DNA from: an uncultured Methanobrevibacter sp. | GTDB taxonomy: Archaea > Methanobacteriota > Methanobacteria > Methanobacteriales > Methanobacteriaceae | Assembly: GCF_946408925.1 (NCBI RefSeq) | Contig: NZ_CAMJUE010000002.1 | Location: 1 to 64,000 of the forward strand | Direction: 5' to 3' | DNA: 64,000 nucleotides | Position numbers and translations under genes: made by a program | The notes under the pieces: model-generated | The model's input: the letters and a program-made list of their open reading frames with translations, nothing else | What the model was told of the DNA's origin: nothing | Database searches by the model: none | Shown here: positions 8,615-17,618 of the stretch, one piece after another | Layout of the letters: every line of letters starts with the position of its first letter | How positions within the stretch are numbered: position 1 is the first letter of the stretch

Positions 8615-10507
8615 TTATAGGGAATATTTTTCAATTCTGTAAATCAATTCTTTGATGATTCCATCATTATTTGTTTTTTTAACGGTTTCAAGTTTCTTTT
8701 TATATTTTGGAAGATTGTTTAAAAAGGTTTTAACTTTTTCTGTAGTTATATTTTCATGATATTCGCCATATCCCAACCGGTACACATAGTATCCGTTAAG
8801 GGTTTGCTCGAAGTTTCCAATGGCCGGGACCGAATATATAGGTTTTTTAAGATAAATTGATTCTGAAATAAATGTGAATCCTCCATTACATATCACCGCT
8901 TTTGCAGAAGCCAAATCATCATAAAATTCATTTTCATTAAATTTTTTATATGTTAAATTGTCGTCTACAGCACTCTTGTTAAATCCGTATACAATAAATT
9001 TCTCGCCAGATATGTTTTTCAGTTTTTGAACAAGATTGACACTTTCCTTACTGGTCTGATATACTATTATATGATCTCCTTCTTTAGGCTCCAATTTAAG
9101 AATGTCTTCACGTATTACCGGAGGGTAAATCACGGCATTTTTCCTGGATTTGATTCTTGGATAAAAGAAACTGGTTAAAATATGTATTTTTGGTTTGACG
9201 ACATAAAGTTTTATAACACCTTTTGCCTTAAGCATTTCAGCCCGCTTTTTAATAGGATAGTGAATACTTGTTTGAGTAATCATATGGATGTTGTCAAGAC
9301 TGATTAACGGTATATTCAAAATCTTTGAAACGGTTGTTGAAAATATCTCAAAATCAGTTACAATAATATTCGGGCGTAACTCTCTTGCCTTTTTATATAA
9401 AGTTTCATATCCCACTTTTATATTTGTAGGATTTCTCTTTAGTGCCTGAGATAATGTTTTGAGATTATTTACCTTATTGTTGATGTAAATGGTATTGAAT
9501 CCTCCAATTTTATAAACGTTGTCAAATTTTGAATTTAAATATTCATAAGCCCTATCACTTGAGAAAATATGAATGTCATATTTTTCCTTTATCCTGTCTA
9601 TTATGACTGCACTTCTGATTGCATGACCCATTCCTTCACCGCAAACACAGTAAAAAACAACTTTTTTGGGCCTGTTCTTTCTTATTTTAAAGTGACTTCT
9701 TGCGGCATTGATTTTCTGGACTGAATTATCGTAAGTGCCTTTAAGATCATTAACTCTTTCGGTGGCATTGTTTAATTTCTCAAGTCTTGTTGTTGTGATG
9801 CGTTCGTGTCCATGGTCAAAATTGTAATTTAGTTCGGAAGCATCGGTTCTTTTTCCTAAAAAGTCATTAATTGTACTTTTTCCATATTGTTTTATTAATG
9901 TTTCTATGCCTTCTTCTTCAAGTCGTCTGGTTGAAACACCAATTTTAGCATGTCTCAATACTTTAAATCGTCCTTTTTTGGCCAATCTTTCAATATAATC
10001 TGTATCTTCTCCAAATGTTAAATTTTCATCAAAGCCATTGCAAGCGTCATGCAGTTCTTTTTTTGCAATTATTCCATAACACCCTGCACCATGAGGTTTG
10101 ATTTTTTCAACACTTATCATAAAGTAATTTGCCAAATCGTGGAATATTTTGTCTTCAACTTTTTCTGACATGGGAACCATTTGTGTAATTGCTATTCCAA
10201 GCCTTTCCATTTTAAATTCATATATTACATTTCTTAAATAATCGTCAGTAAGTTCCAAATCGGAATCCAGGAATAATAAGTATTCTCCTTTGGCTACTTT
10301 AGCACCGTTGTTTCTGCCTACTGCTGGAAGCCCTCCATCAACTACTACACATCCGTATGACTCTGCAATTTCTCGTGTTTTATCAGTTGAATTTGCATCA
10401 GCCACTATAATTTCATAATCCTCAAAATTTTGTTTTTTAATGCTTTTTAATAATACTGGAAGGTATTCTTCTTCATTGTAGGTAGGTATGATAATGCTAA
10501 AAATCAT
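8615..10507 (-). CDS. Two-domain glycosyltransferase (GT2 + MurG-like GT-B)
   Basis: This 630-residue protein joins two glycosyltransferase folds. Residues 1-235 are a GT-A family 2 domain (IIPTYNEEEYLPVLLKSI start, DANSTD, a DSD metal motif in LFLDSDLEL, then CNGFDENLTFGEDTDYIERL). A linker of about 40 residues leads to a MurG/UDP-glucuronosyltransferase-like GT-B domain with the glycine loop CGEGMGHAIRS (about residue 290) and the C-terminal sugar-nucleotide site ICNGGFTFISESIYLKKPI. The pair suggests stepwise assembly of a surface glycan, glycolipid or pseudomurein precursor. No membrane helix is evident. The neighbours do not form a glycan cluster. Confidence 0.85.
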   Translation of the reverse strand: MIFSIIIPTYNEEEYLPVLLKSIKKQNFEDYEIIVADANSTDKTREIAESYGCVVVDGGLPAVGRNNGAKVAKGEYLLFLDSDLELTDDYLRNVIYEFKMERLGIAITQMVPMSEKVEDKIFHDLANYFMISVEKIKPHGAGCYGIIAKKELHDACNGFDENLTFGEDTDYIERLAKKGRFKVLRHAKIGVSTRRLEEEGIETLIKQYGKSTINDFLGKRTDASELNYNFDHGHERITTTRLEKLNNATERVNDLKGTYDNSVQKINAARSHFKIRKNRPKKVVFYCVCGEGMGHAIRSAVIIDRIKEKYDIHIFSSDRAYEYLNSKFDNVYKIGGFNTIYINNKVNNLKTLSQALKRNPTNIKVGYETLYKKARELRPNIIVTDFEIFSTTVSKILNIPLISLDNIHMITQTSIHYPIKKRAEMLKAKGVIKLYVVKPKIHILTSFFYPRIKSRKNAVIYPPVIREDILKLEPKEGDHIIVYQTSKESVNLVQKLKNISGEKFIVYGFNKSAVDDNLTYKKFNENEFYDDLASAKAVICNGGFTFISESIYLKKPIYSVPAIGNFEQTLNGYYVYRLGYGEYHENITTEKVKTFLNNLPKYKKKLETVKKTNNDGIIKELIYRIEKYSL

Positions 10508-10958
10508 ATGTTTAATTTTATTTTTTAAATTAATAAATTTTTGTAAAATTATCCGTATTTTTGAATATGTATTGATTTAAATTATTTTCTTTATTGAACT
10601 TTTTTTCCTAGATAACTTGAAATCGTCCTCTAAATTGAAGTAGTTTTAAAATAGTGTTTTTAACTAATTCATATTTGAAATATTCTTATATTTTAAAAAA
10701 ATTAGGGGAATTTTTGTTTTTTTAATATTGCGCTTTTCATGATTGTTATCGTATATTTCATTGATTTTTACCCATTTACAGTAATGAGATTATTTCCTAG
10801 TAAATCGGGATTTTATACCTATTTTTCATTTGTCATATTTTTCATGGTGTATTTTTATTTTAAGATTTTTATATCTTTAATTTAATAAAAAAGGATTATT
10901 ATAGTGTATTTTTTTGTTTAAAGAGTTTACAGTTGAAATATACCTCTCTGGGAGGTAA
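10508..10958. other. Intergenic region, no supported gene
   Basis: This is 451 bases of about 80% A+T. It should contain the promoter of the minus-strand glycosyltransferase. A weak 5-bp hairpin ACCTC-TCTGG-GAGGT (10942-10956) sits just after the DMT transporter stop. A Phe-rich 48-codon ORF (10739-10885) lacks a ribosome site and is probably chance. Confidence 0.4.
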
Positions 10959-11849
10959 TTAATTTTTTATTAGGTCTACTCGACTTAACATCATCATTGC
11001 AAATATTGTCAGCAGGAATCCGCAAAACATTAGGATTGTCGGGAGTTCTGAGTATATTAGAAATCCAAAAATCAAAGCTGCAAATGGTTCCGCTCCGGAT
11101 AGCAGTATGGATGATACACCTGAATCAATATATTTTAAACTGACTGTTGAGAAGATATATGGGAGTGCAAAGGAACATGTTGAATGTATGAGTAGAAATA
11201 TGATTGTTAATGTCGGATTGATTGAGATGAAAGTATTTATTTGGTTAAAACTTGTAAATGGAATTAATGCTATTGAAATAAATATTATTGAATAAAATAA
11301 TATGGTGTATGTATGGTTTCCATTTTCGATAGCTTTTTTTGAAGCCATCAGATAAACTGCCCAGAATAATCCTGCTCCAATTCCTGAAATAATTCCCAAT
11401 GAGGGAATATTTGAAAGATCACCTTCCAAAACACCGGTCATTAAGACACATCCAAAAATGGCTAATGTCATACAGATAATCTTTTTTGAGGTAATTTTTT
11501 CTTCAAATAATATGAATGCAAAGACCAATACATAAATTGGAGCTAATGACAACAGAACTGCAGCTAGCGAAAGTGGAACAGTATTCATTGATTCATTATA
11601 ACATAAATTGAGTCCGACAATACATGCCGCACAGATTAAAAATAATGGCATGTCCTTTAATCTTATTTTTAATAATCTTTTATCTGTAAGAAGAATTGAA
11701 ATTAAAATAGGTAATATCGCTATTGAAAACCTTAAAAACAATAATGTTGTCGAATCAATTCCGTTTTGTGTCAATGTGCGAACAAATATTCCGCTTGATC
11801 CAAACAAAAATCCTGCTATGATTGGGAAAATCAAATAAAGTTTTTTCAT
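10959..11849 (-). CDS. EamA/DMT family transporter
   Basis: This protein of about 296 residues has ten predicted membrane helices in two homologous halves of five, the drug/metabolite transporter (EamA) plan. Marks include the first-half start FPIIAGFLFGSSGIFVRTLTQNGID and the second-half segment SGVSSILLSGAEPFAALIFGF. Such carriers export amino acids, nucleotides or other metabolites; the substrate is unknown. The track ATG at 11879 overlaps the upstream gene. AAGGGATATT before ATG 11849 supports the start used here. It follows the upstream membrane protein by 8 bases, so the two are probably co-transcribed. Confidence 0.88.
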   Translation of the reverse strand: MKKLYLIFPIIAGFLFGSSGIFVRTLTQNGIDSTTLLFLRFSIAILPILISILLTDKRLLKIRLKDMPLFLICAACIVGLNLCYNESMNTVPLSLAAVLLSLAPIYVLVFAFILFEEKITSKKIICMTLAIFGCVLMTGVLEGDLSNIPSLGIISGIGAGLFWAVYLMASKKAIENGNHTYTILFYSIIFISIALIPFTSFNQINTFISINPTLTIIFLLIHSTCSFALPYIFSTVSLKYIDSGVSSILLSGAEPFAALIFGFLIYSELPTILMFCGFLLTIFAMMMLSRVDLIKN

Positions 11850-11857
11850 AATATCCC

Positions 11858-12937
11858 TTAGTATGAGTAAATGTTCCATGAAACGGTATAGTATTCACAC
11901 GAATTATTCAAAGGAACTTTCAAATCATTAATTAACTGCATTTCATTATATTGTGGGTCAATATGATAAGTAATCTTATTTGAATAGGTATTATTGTCAT
12001 AATTTATAACTTCTGTGCTTATATTTCCCAAATCAATTTCTCCAGTGGGGTTTACAATATCCACAGTATAGTATTCCGGCTCCGCTCCTGCAAATGCGAT
12101 TGTAAATCGTAAGAAAATAACCGCAGCAACTGCAAAACATATTAATATGTGATTGAATTTATATCTTATTTCTCTAACTCCCTGCTTTTTAAAAATCGGA
12201 GGGGTAAGTTCATTAGTTTTAACTAAGTTCCTGTCGTTTATTTTTTCTCCAAAAATTTTATTCATATAATATCCGTTTCTATAAACCAGATAAAGTCCGA
12301 ATATTCCAAAATATGAAGGTGTTGCAAAAAGTCCTCCATCTATTATTCCTATGAAAAGACAACTTGAAGCGAATGCCAGAATAAAATTTGTAAGCCATGG
12401 CCTTCTTTGTGATGCAAGAACTATGGTTATAAACAATACCGGAATGAGTAAAATCACTAAAAATGCAAAACTTGGAAGATATGAATATAGGCCAACTCCA
12501 GTGTTAATGTTGTTTTCAATAAAGGGTCCCATTATCTTGGTTATGACTTCTCCTAAAATGGACTTTAGAAGGTGGGTATGCAAAATGCTTGTGGAACTCA
12601 TGCCGTTTGTCATAGAGCAAAATACAGTATTAAGTTTAATTCCCATTTGCAGTCTGAAAATAACTTCTAAAATTATTCCTAAAATCAATAAAACTGCACT
12701 AATAACGATTGAAATCTTTAAATATTTGGTAGTGTCAATTTCCTTTTTAATCACTTGGGATAAAATTAATAATAAACCAAAAATCCCGAAAAATATTATG
12801 TCTTTGCCTTTAGAAGATCCCATTAAAAATAAATATGTTGCCGGTCTTATAATGGGATTTAAGATGTCTGTTATGAAAATTACTCCTGCAAGCAATATGA
12901 ATATGATTCCAATTAGTATAGTTTTATTAACTTTCAT
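11858..12937 (-). CDS. Multi-pass membrane protein with extracellular C-terminal domain, unknown
   Basis: This protein of about 359 residues has about seven or eight hydrophobic helices (first at 6-26, last at about 268-288, LICFAVAAVIFLRFTIAFAG). A C-terminal domain of about 70 residues, rich in Asn, Thr and Tyr, is probably extracellular. I recognise no family. The start is taken at ATG 12937 rather than the TTG two codons upstream; no clear ribosome site is present. It lies directly upstream of the EamA transporter on the same strand and is divergent from the TauE-type gene only 40 bases away, so the promoters overlap. Confidence 0.7.
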   Translation of the reverse strand: MKVNKTILIGIIFILLAGVIFITDILNPIIRPATYLFLMGSSKGKDIIFFGIFGLLLILSQVIKKEIDTTKYLKISIVISAVLLILGIILEVIFRLQMGIKLNTVFCSMTNGMSSTSILHTHLLKSILGEVITKIMGPFIENNINTGVGLYSYLPSFAFLVILLIPVLFITIVLASQRRPWLTNFILAFASSCLFIGIIDGGLFATPSYFGIFGLYLVYRNGYYMNKIFGEKINDRNLVKTNELTPPIFKKQGVREIRYKFNHILICFAVAAVIFLRFTIAFAGAEPEYYTVDIVNPTGEIDLGNISTEVINYDNNTYSNKITYHIDPQYNEMQLINDLKVPLNNSCEYYTVSWNIYSY

Positions 12938-12977
12938 TAACAATAATTTAATTATAATACTTTATAAAAGTGATGTA

Positions 12978-13787
12978 ATGTTTCCAATAGAATATTTCAT
13001 AGGACTGATATTAATTGGGGTATGTGCAGGTTTTGCATCAGGATTGCTTGGAGTGGGTGGAGGATTTTTAATAGTTCCTTTACAATACTTCTTGCTTAAA
13101 TACATTGGTGTGGAACCTAATTTGGCCATTTTGATTTCATTTGGAACCAGTTTGGCAATTATAATTCCAACATCTTTAAGTGGAGCCTACAGGCACACTC
13201 AATCAATGGACAATATCATTAACCCCGGCATTAAATTAGGTATTTTTGGAATAATCGGTGGTGTTTTAGGGGGATTTGTAGCATCAGGATTATCTTCAGG
13301 AGTATTGGAAATAATATTTGGATGTCTATTACTGTTCATCACTATAAACAATATAGTCAACATCAACAAAGAACGTGAAGCGGCCAGAATTCCTTTTAAT
13401 TTGTTGTCTTCAGCTATAATTGGAATATTGGTAGGATTTTCATCAGGTCTTCTGGGTGTTGGCGGAGGCATATTTCTAATAGCAATTTTGACTGCGCTTT
13501 TAGGATTTTCAATGATTGAAGCAATTGGAACCTCCTCAATATTCATATGTTTAACAGCAATTGGAGGATTCTTATCTTATATGGTATCTGGTTGGGGAGT
13601 CAATACTTTCCCATATTCAATAGGATATGTTAGTATTATTAATTTTTTATTAATTGCAGCTTTTTCAGTACCATTGGCTTCAATTGGTGCAAAATATGCT
13701 CATAGGGTTCCTCAAAAAAAGTTAAAAGTAATATTTTCAATATTGGTATTTTACATGGCATTAAAGATGCTTGGAGTTTTACCGTAA
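12978..13787 (+). CDS. TauE/SafE family membrane transporter
   Basis: The real protein is about 269 residues; the track ORF from 12351 is extended backward over the opposite gene. GTGATGTA precedes ATG 12978. Two homologous halves each carry the family motif GFASGLLGVGGGFLIVP (about residue 19) and GFSSGLLGVGGGIFLIA (about residue 158), within roughly eight helices. TauE/SafE proteins are implicated in export of sulfite or other small organic sulfur anions, but substrates are rarely proven. The next gene starts 10 bases after the stop with its GGTGAT site adjoining the TAA, so the two form an operon. Confidence 0.88.
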   Translation: MFPIEYFIGLILIGVCAGFASGLLGVGGGFLIVPLQYFLLKYIGVEPNLAILISFGTSLAIIIPTSLSGAYRHTQSMDNIINPGIKLGIFGIIGGVLGGFVASGLSSGVLEIIFGCLLLFITINNIVNINKEREAARIPFNLLSSAIIGILVGFSSGLLGVGGGIFLIAILTALLGFSMIEAIGTSSIFICLTAIGGFLSYMVSGWGVNTFPYSIGYVSIINFLLIAAFSVPLASIGAKYAHRVPQKKLKVIFSILVFYMALKMLGVLP

Positions 13788-13797
13788 GGTGATAAAA

Positions 13798-14154
13798 ATG
13801 GATAGGAAAGTAGGAAAAAATTTTGATGATGAAATCGCAGAAGATATTTTTGATAGATTAAGAAACGTTGAAGGAAAAACAAAGCCTAAAAATGAAAATA
13901 AATTAAGGAATATTACAAATTTAATGAATGAGGCTCAGTACTTGGAAAGTAAAGGAAAATATGATGAGGCTATTGTTTTTTATAAACAGGTTATTTTTGC
14001 TCTTCCAGATTCCCATAAAGCATATGATGCAATAATAAACATTTATCAAATGCAAGGAAATGTTGATGGTGAAAAAAACATATTAAGAAAAGCCATCACC
14101 GGATGTAGAGATAATGAAAAGTTTAAAAAGAGATTAGATGAACTTAACCGTTAA
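13798..14154 (+). CDS. Small TPR-like protein
   Basis: This 118-residue soluble protein starts at ATG 13798, placed by GGTGAT directly before it; the track start at 13771 lies inside the upstream gene. After a charged N-terminus it has tetratricopeptide-like helices: MNEAQYLESKGKYDEAIVFYKQVIFALPDSHKAYDAIINIY fits one full repeat and the first part of a second. It probably binds other proteins. The partner is unknown; co-transcription with the TauE-type transporter is the only clue. Confidence 0.7.
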   Translation: MDRKVGKNFDDEIAEDIFDRLRNVEGKTKPKNENKLRNITNLMNEAQYLESKGKYDEAIVFYKQVIFALPDSHKAYDAIINIYQMQGNVDGEKNILRKAITGCRDNEKFKKRLDELNR

Positions 14155-14474
14155 GTTAAAATATCATGTTTGAATGCATCCCGAACATGTAGTTTTCATT
14201 TTTAAATTTGTCCTGGGGCAAATTTCTTTTAGTTTATTTTTCATTTTAAATTAATCTCCTGTTCTGAAGATTATGCAATTTTTGACATTCTCTTTTTGTA
14301 TTCTGTTTGTGCGGATTTTTGATTATTATTGATGTTCAAGTTGTCTTGTTTAAAACTTGATATTAAGGTATATTATTTAAATAATATTACAAACATAAAA
14401 TAATTATTAATTAAAATGTGTTGTTAGTTTAAAATTAAAAATTTTATACTATATAATAATTTTATTGTGATTTT
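14155..14474 (+). other. Intergenic region before hydrolase gene
   Basis: This is 320 AT-rich bases between two plus-strand genes. A TATA-like stretch (ttttatactatataataa) lies about 25-40 bases before the next ATG. I see no ORF with a ribosome site and no RNA-like structure. Confidence 0.4.
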
Positions 14475-15185
14475 ATGAATAAAAAAATTAAGATTGGTAT
14501 AATTTTATTTATTATAATATTTATTGGCGGTTTTTTTGTATATTCTCAATTTTATTATCATGCAGAAAAAACAGCAAATGATTATATTAATGGGACAGAA
14601 GATGTGAATGTTAGTAAAATGTCTAAAGGACTATTTTTGGATGGTTACGGAAATGACAGTGCAATCATATTTTACCCCGGTGCTAAAGTAGAATATACTT
14701 CATATTTGCCATTATTAACTAATTTGGCCAGTAAGGGCATTGATTGCTATCTTGTAGAAATGCCCTTTAATTTGGCATTTTTCGGCACTAACAGTGCAGA
14801 TGATATTATTGACAATTCCGATTACAAACATTATTTCATGGCAGGACATTCACTTGGGGGAGCTATGGCTGGATCATATGTAAATGAGACAGACAAGGAT
14901 ATTGATGGTTTAATATATCTCTCTGCCCATACACCTAAAGGGATTGATGTTCCTGTTTTATCTATCAGAGGTACAAATGATGGCATTATTAATTTAGAAG
15001 GATATCAGGAAGCCAAGCAATTGGTAAAAAATAATTTTACAGAAATAGTTATTCCTGGCGGAAACCATGCCCAATTCGGATATTATGGAAAACAAAATGG
15101 GGATGGTGAAGCGACTATCACTGCTGAAAATCAGCAAAATCAAAGTTTTAATGCTATAATGAAATTCGTTGATTATTATACTTAA
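14475..15185 (+). CDS. Membrane-anchored alpha/beta hydrolase
   Basis: This 236-residue protein has an N-terminal membrane anchor (IKIGIILFIIIFIGGFFVYS) and an extracellular alpha/beta-hydrolase domain. The nucleophile elbow is GHSLGG (about residue 123). The late acid and base are probably in GTNDGI (about residue 169) and GGNHAQFG (about residue 194). It resembles the dienelactone-hydrolase or esterase branch common in Methanobrevibacter and Firmicutes. The substrate is unknown. There is no operon partner; it is convergent with the small membrane gene at 15223. Confidence 0.82.
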   Translation: MNKKIKIGIILFIIIFIGGFFVYSQFYYHAEKTANDYINGTEDVNVSKMSKGLFLDGYGNDSAIIFYPGAKVEYTSYLPLLTNLASKGIDCYLVEMPFNLAFFGTNSADDIIDNSDYKHYFMAGHSLGGAMAGSYVNETDKDIDGLIYLSAHTPKGIDVPVLSIRGTNDGIINLEGYQEAKQLVKNNFTEIVIPGGNHAQFGYYGKQNGDGEATITAENQQNQSFNAIMKFVDYYT

Positions 15186-15222
15186 TATTTTTCATTTATA
15201 GCACTTTACTTGATGATTTATC

Positions 15223-15423
15223 TTAAAAATGCAATCTGATTATGAATGATATTATAAACATAAGTATGGCGAAATAAATTATAAATCTTCCATGTTTTTG
15301 ATATAGTGATGTATCCTTTTTCATGAAAACTAATGCTGCACCGTACAATAAACCAATTATTGGGGATACGATTGAAATAATATATCCAATTATTGGTATT
15401 ATTATGTTTCCTTCTTTTTCCAT
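15223..15423 (-). CDS. Small two-TM membrane protein
   Basis: This 66-residue protein has two hydrophobic helices (GNIIIPIIGYIISIVSPIIGLLYG and RFIIYFAILMFIISFII) joined by a charged loop MKKDTSLYQKHG. The track start is a GTG that is itself part of the ribosome site AAGGTGA; ATG 15423 is the proper start. It is the last gene of the pyrH-tatD-YbjQ minus-strand run and begins 10 bases after the preceding stop. No family is recognised. Confidence 0.65.
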   Translation of the reverse strand: MEKEGNIIIPIIGYIISIVSPIIGLLYGAALVFMKKDTSLYQKHGRFIIYFAILMFIISFIIRLHF

Positions 15424-15433
15424 TTTTTTCACC

Positions 15434-16285
15434 TTATTTTATCAAAACACCCATTCCCATGGTTGTAATTTGAATGTTGTCTCCACTAAAACCTATTAAT
15501 GAATAGTTAATGGTTAAGTCTATAATTCCATTGCCTCCGGCATTTTTGACTTTTGTAGCTAATTTAAGTAAAGATTCATCTTTACCGTCTTTTATACGAA
15601 TTAACTGTAAATATTCTGTTTTTTCATGTTCTGATTGTTGGATAATGTTATCTTTTTCAACAATAACTTCGCTATGGAATAATTTAATAAGATCATATTC
15701 TTTATCAATAATGTCTGAACTTGTTATGAAATAAAATTCAAAATCATTTAATAGCATATTGCTTTCCAGTTCATCATAAATTGGAAGCGCATCGGCATCA
15801 ATTTCAATATCTTTAGTTTCCCATTTCACTATATTCTGATTTTTTATTCTGGTTTTAATTTTATGTTCGTACTTTTTAATTGTTTTATTGAAATTTGAGA
15901 GGATTCCTCCAAAAACTGATAAAAGTATAAAATTAACTACAGTTGGAAATGCCGCCTGTAAAATAACTATTATTGATCCTGCTGTAATAATATTCCAACC
16001 TAATGTCGGATTTTTTAAAATAAAACTGTAAATTACAGTGTAGATAAAAAGAATAAATGCACTTATGGCGCCGATATTTTCTCCAATGATTTTATCGGCA
16101 AGTATGGTTTCTGCATATCCTGCAGCCAATGGTGCGAATATCAAACCTAAATTCCAACCGAAAATATCAATATGGAAAAATAAAAAGATTCCATAAACTA
16201 TAAGTCCGGCACTGGTTCCTGCAAAAATGCAGATTATAGATTTAATCGTATAAATTTTATCGATTTTTTTGTTTCTGAATTCCAT
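15434..16285 (-). CDS. Membrane protein with C-terminal YbjQ-like domain
   Basis: This protein of about 283 residues has four to five membrane helices in its N-terminal half. The cytoplasmic C-terminal region ends with a segment like the YbjQ/DUF74 fold (LKLATKVKNAGGNGIIDLTI, then GVLIK). The preceding gene encodes a free YbjQ domain, so this looks like a membrane-bound partner or a domain fusion. The start is set at ATG 16285, just after the upstream stop; the TTG 9 bases earlier overlaps it. Function is unknown. Confidence 0.65.
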   Translation of the reverse strand: MEFRNKKIDKIYTIKSIICIFAGTSAGLIVYGIFLFFHIDIFGWNLGLIFAPLAAGYAETILADKIIGENIGAISAFILFIYTVIYSFILKNPTLGWNIITAGSIIVILQAAFPTVVNFILLSVFGGILSNFNKTIKKYEHKIKTRIKNQNIVKWETKDIEIDADALPIYDELESNMLLNDFEFYFITSSDIIDKEYDLIKLFHSEVIVEKDNIIQQSEHEKTEYLQLIRIKDGKDESLLKLATKVKNAGGNGIIDLTINYSLIGFSGDNIQITTMGMGVLIK

Positions 16286-16286
16286 A

Positions 16287-16610
16287 TTATTCAAATTTTA
16301 TTGCAGTGCCATATGCTGTTACAAGTATTGTATTTCCCATAGTGCCTCCAAGATTATCATAAGAAATTTTAAGTCCGATTATTGCATTTGCATCTAGTTG
16401 TTCTGCTTTTTCAATCATACTTTGAACAGATATGTCACGGGCTTTTTGTATTTCTTCTTCATATCTTGAGGTTCTTCCACCTACAACATCACGTACTCCA
16501 GAAAATAAATCTTTGTAAATGTTAGCACCAATTAATGATTCTCCGGTAACTAATCCTTTATATTCAATAATTTTTTTATTTTCCAGAGTATTTGAAGATG
16601 TTAATATCAT
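16287..16610 (-). CDS. YbjQ family (DUF74) protein
   Basis: This 107-residue protein belongs to the YbjQ/DUF74 'putative heavy-metal-binding' family, which forms pentamers in solved relatives. Diagnostic parts are [33 protein letters not shown]-like spacing in [18 protein letters not shown], and [20 protein letters not shown] near the end. The metal role of the family is only inferred in the literature. It is tightly packed between the zinc-ribbon gene and the membrane YbjQ-like gene, suggesting these act together. Confidence 0.9.
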   Translation of the reverse strand: MILTSSNTLENKKIIEYKGLVTGESLIGANIYKDLFSGVRDVVGGRTSRYEEEIQKARDISVQSMIEKAEQLDANAIIGLKISYDNLGGTMGNTILVTAYGTAIKFE

Positions 16611-16617
16611 TTTATCC

Positions 16618-16809
16618 CTATTTGACGAAGGTCATTATGGCCCATATTATTAAAAATATTGCAATAACTACGTATAATATGACTTGTGATCTTTTTCTTT
16701 GTTTCAGTCTTGCGTCCCAGACTTTTTGACAATCCGGTGAGCACACTAGTTCGTTTAAAGGTATTGGGGTTCCACAAATTGGGCAATGTTTATGAGGTTC
16801 TACTGCCAT
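16618..16809 (-). CDS. DUF2116-type zinc-ribbon membrane protein
   Basis: This 63-residue protein has an N-terminal treble-clef zinc site ([24 protein letters not shown]) and a C-terminal membrane helix ([20 protein letters not shown]). The pattern matches the DUF2116 family of archaeal tail-anchored zinc ribbons. GGAGATGATAAG precedes the ATG. It lies between tatD and ybjQ with gaps of 12 and 7 bases, so it is part of the pyrH operon. Function is unknown. Confidence 0.8.
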   Translation of the reverse strand: MAVEPHKHCPICGTPIPLNELVCSPDCQKVWDARLKQRKRSQVILYVVIAIFLIIWAIMTFVK

Positions 16810-16821
16810 CTTATCATCTCC

Positions 16822-17610
16822 TTAAATTTTGAAAAATTCTTTAGTATTTTTATTAACTTGATTTGCAAGCTCTTCTGCATCTAATCCCATGCATAATGCA
16901 ATTGTCTCAAGGATGTGAGGTAAATATTTCGGTTCATTTCTGTTCTTTTTAGGTTTCTTATCAAAGTTTTTCGGTATTAAAAACGGTGCATCTGTTTCTA
17001 TCATTAATTTTTCAGGAGGAATCACACTAACTGCCTCTTGAAGGTTTCTTCCTCTTTTCATATCACAAATCCAACCGGTAACACCAATATAACAACCTAA
17101 ATCAATGTAATTTTGAGCTTCCTGTTTGGTTCCTGTAAAACAATGGACTACGGATTTTTCAACAACACTGTCATGTCTTTCTAAGATATTGTACAAATCT
17201 TCATGAGCTTCTCTTTCATGTAAAAATAATGGCATATCTAGTCTTTCTGCAAGTTCTACTTGGGCTTCAAACCATTTTCTCTGCAGGTCTTGCGGTGAAA
17301 AATTTCTATTGTAATCAAGACCGCATTCTCCAATAGCCACGACACAGTCATTTTTTGCTATTTTTTCCAACTCAAACATGCTGTGGCCATTGCAGGTTTT
17401 TGCATCATGAGGATGAACTCCTGATGTTGAAAATAATGTTCCTTCATATTTGGATGCATAATCTGCAGCCATTTGACTGGAGTGTACATTGGTTCCAGTA
17501 ATGATAAATTGTTTTACACCAACTTTTTTTGCTTCCTCGATTATTTCGACTCTGTCTTTTTTAAAAGATGAATGCATTAAGTTTAAGCCAATATCTATGA
17601 GATTATCCAC
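16822..17610 (-). CDS. TatD family metal-dependent hydrolase
   Basis: This 262-residue TIM-barrel protein is a TatD-type nuclease/hydrolase. The usual HxH near the N-terminus is not obvious (IDIGLNLMHSSFKKD), but SGVHPHDAKTC, AIGECGLDYNRNF, LFLHEREAHEDL, VVHCFTG and MIETDAPFLIPKNF are all present. TatD relatives are divalent-metal DNases implicated in DNA repair and quality control. The start is GTG 17610, preceded by AGGTGATTCG, 8 bases after the pyrH stop. It appears to be an operon with pyrH. Confidence 0.9.
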   Translation of the reverse strand: MDNLIDIGLNLMHSSFKKDRVEIIEEAKKVGVKQFIITGTNVHSSQMAADYASKYEGTLFSTSGVHPHDAKTCNGHSMFELEKIAKNDCVVAIGECGLDYNRNFSPQDLQRKWFEAQVELAERLDMPLFLHEREAHEDLYNILERHDSVVEKSVVHCFTGTKQEAQNYIDLGCYIGVTGWICDMKRGRNLQEAVSVIPPEKLMIETDAPFLIPKNFDKKPKKNRNEPKYLPHILETIALCMGLDAEELANQVNKNTKEFFKI

Positions 17611-17618
17611 CGAATCAC

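Noticed and set aside
10739-10885. 48-codon ORF (MIVIVYFIDFYPFTVMRLFP and onward) in an intergenic region
   Set aside because: Extremely Phe-rich in T-rich DNA, with no ribosome site and no protein-like charged segments; probably chance.
12351-12977. Long N-terminal extension of the TauE-type ORF
   Set aside because: It is the antisense of the minus-strand membrane gene; ATG 12978 has a ribosome site and begins the conserved family.
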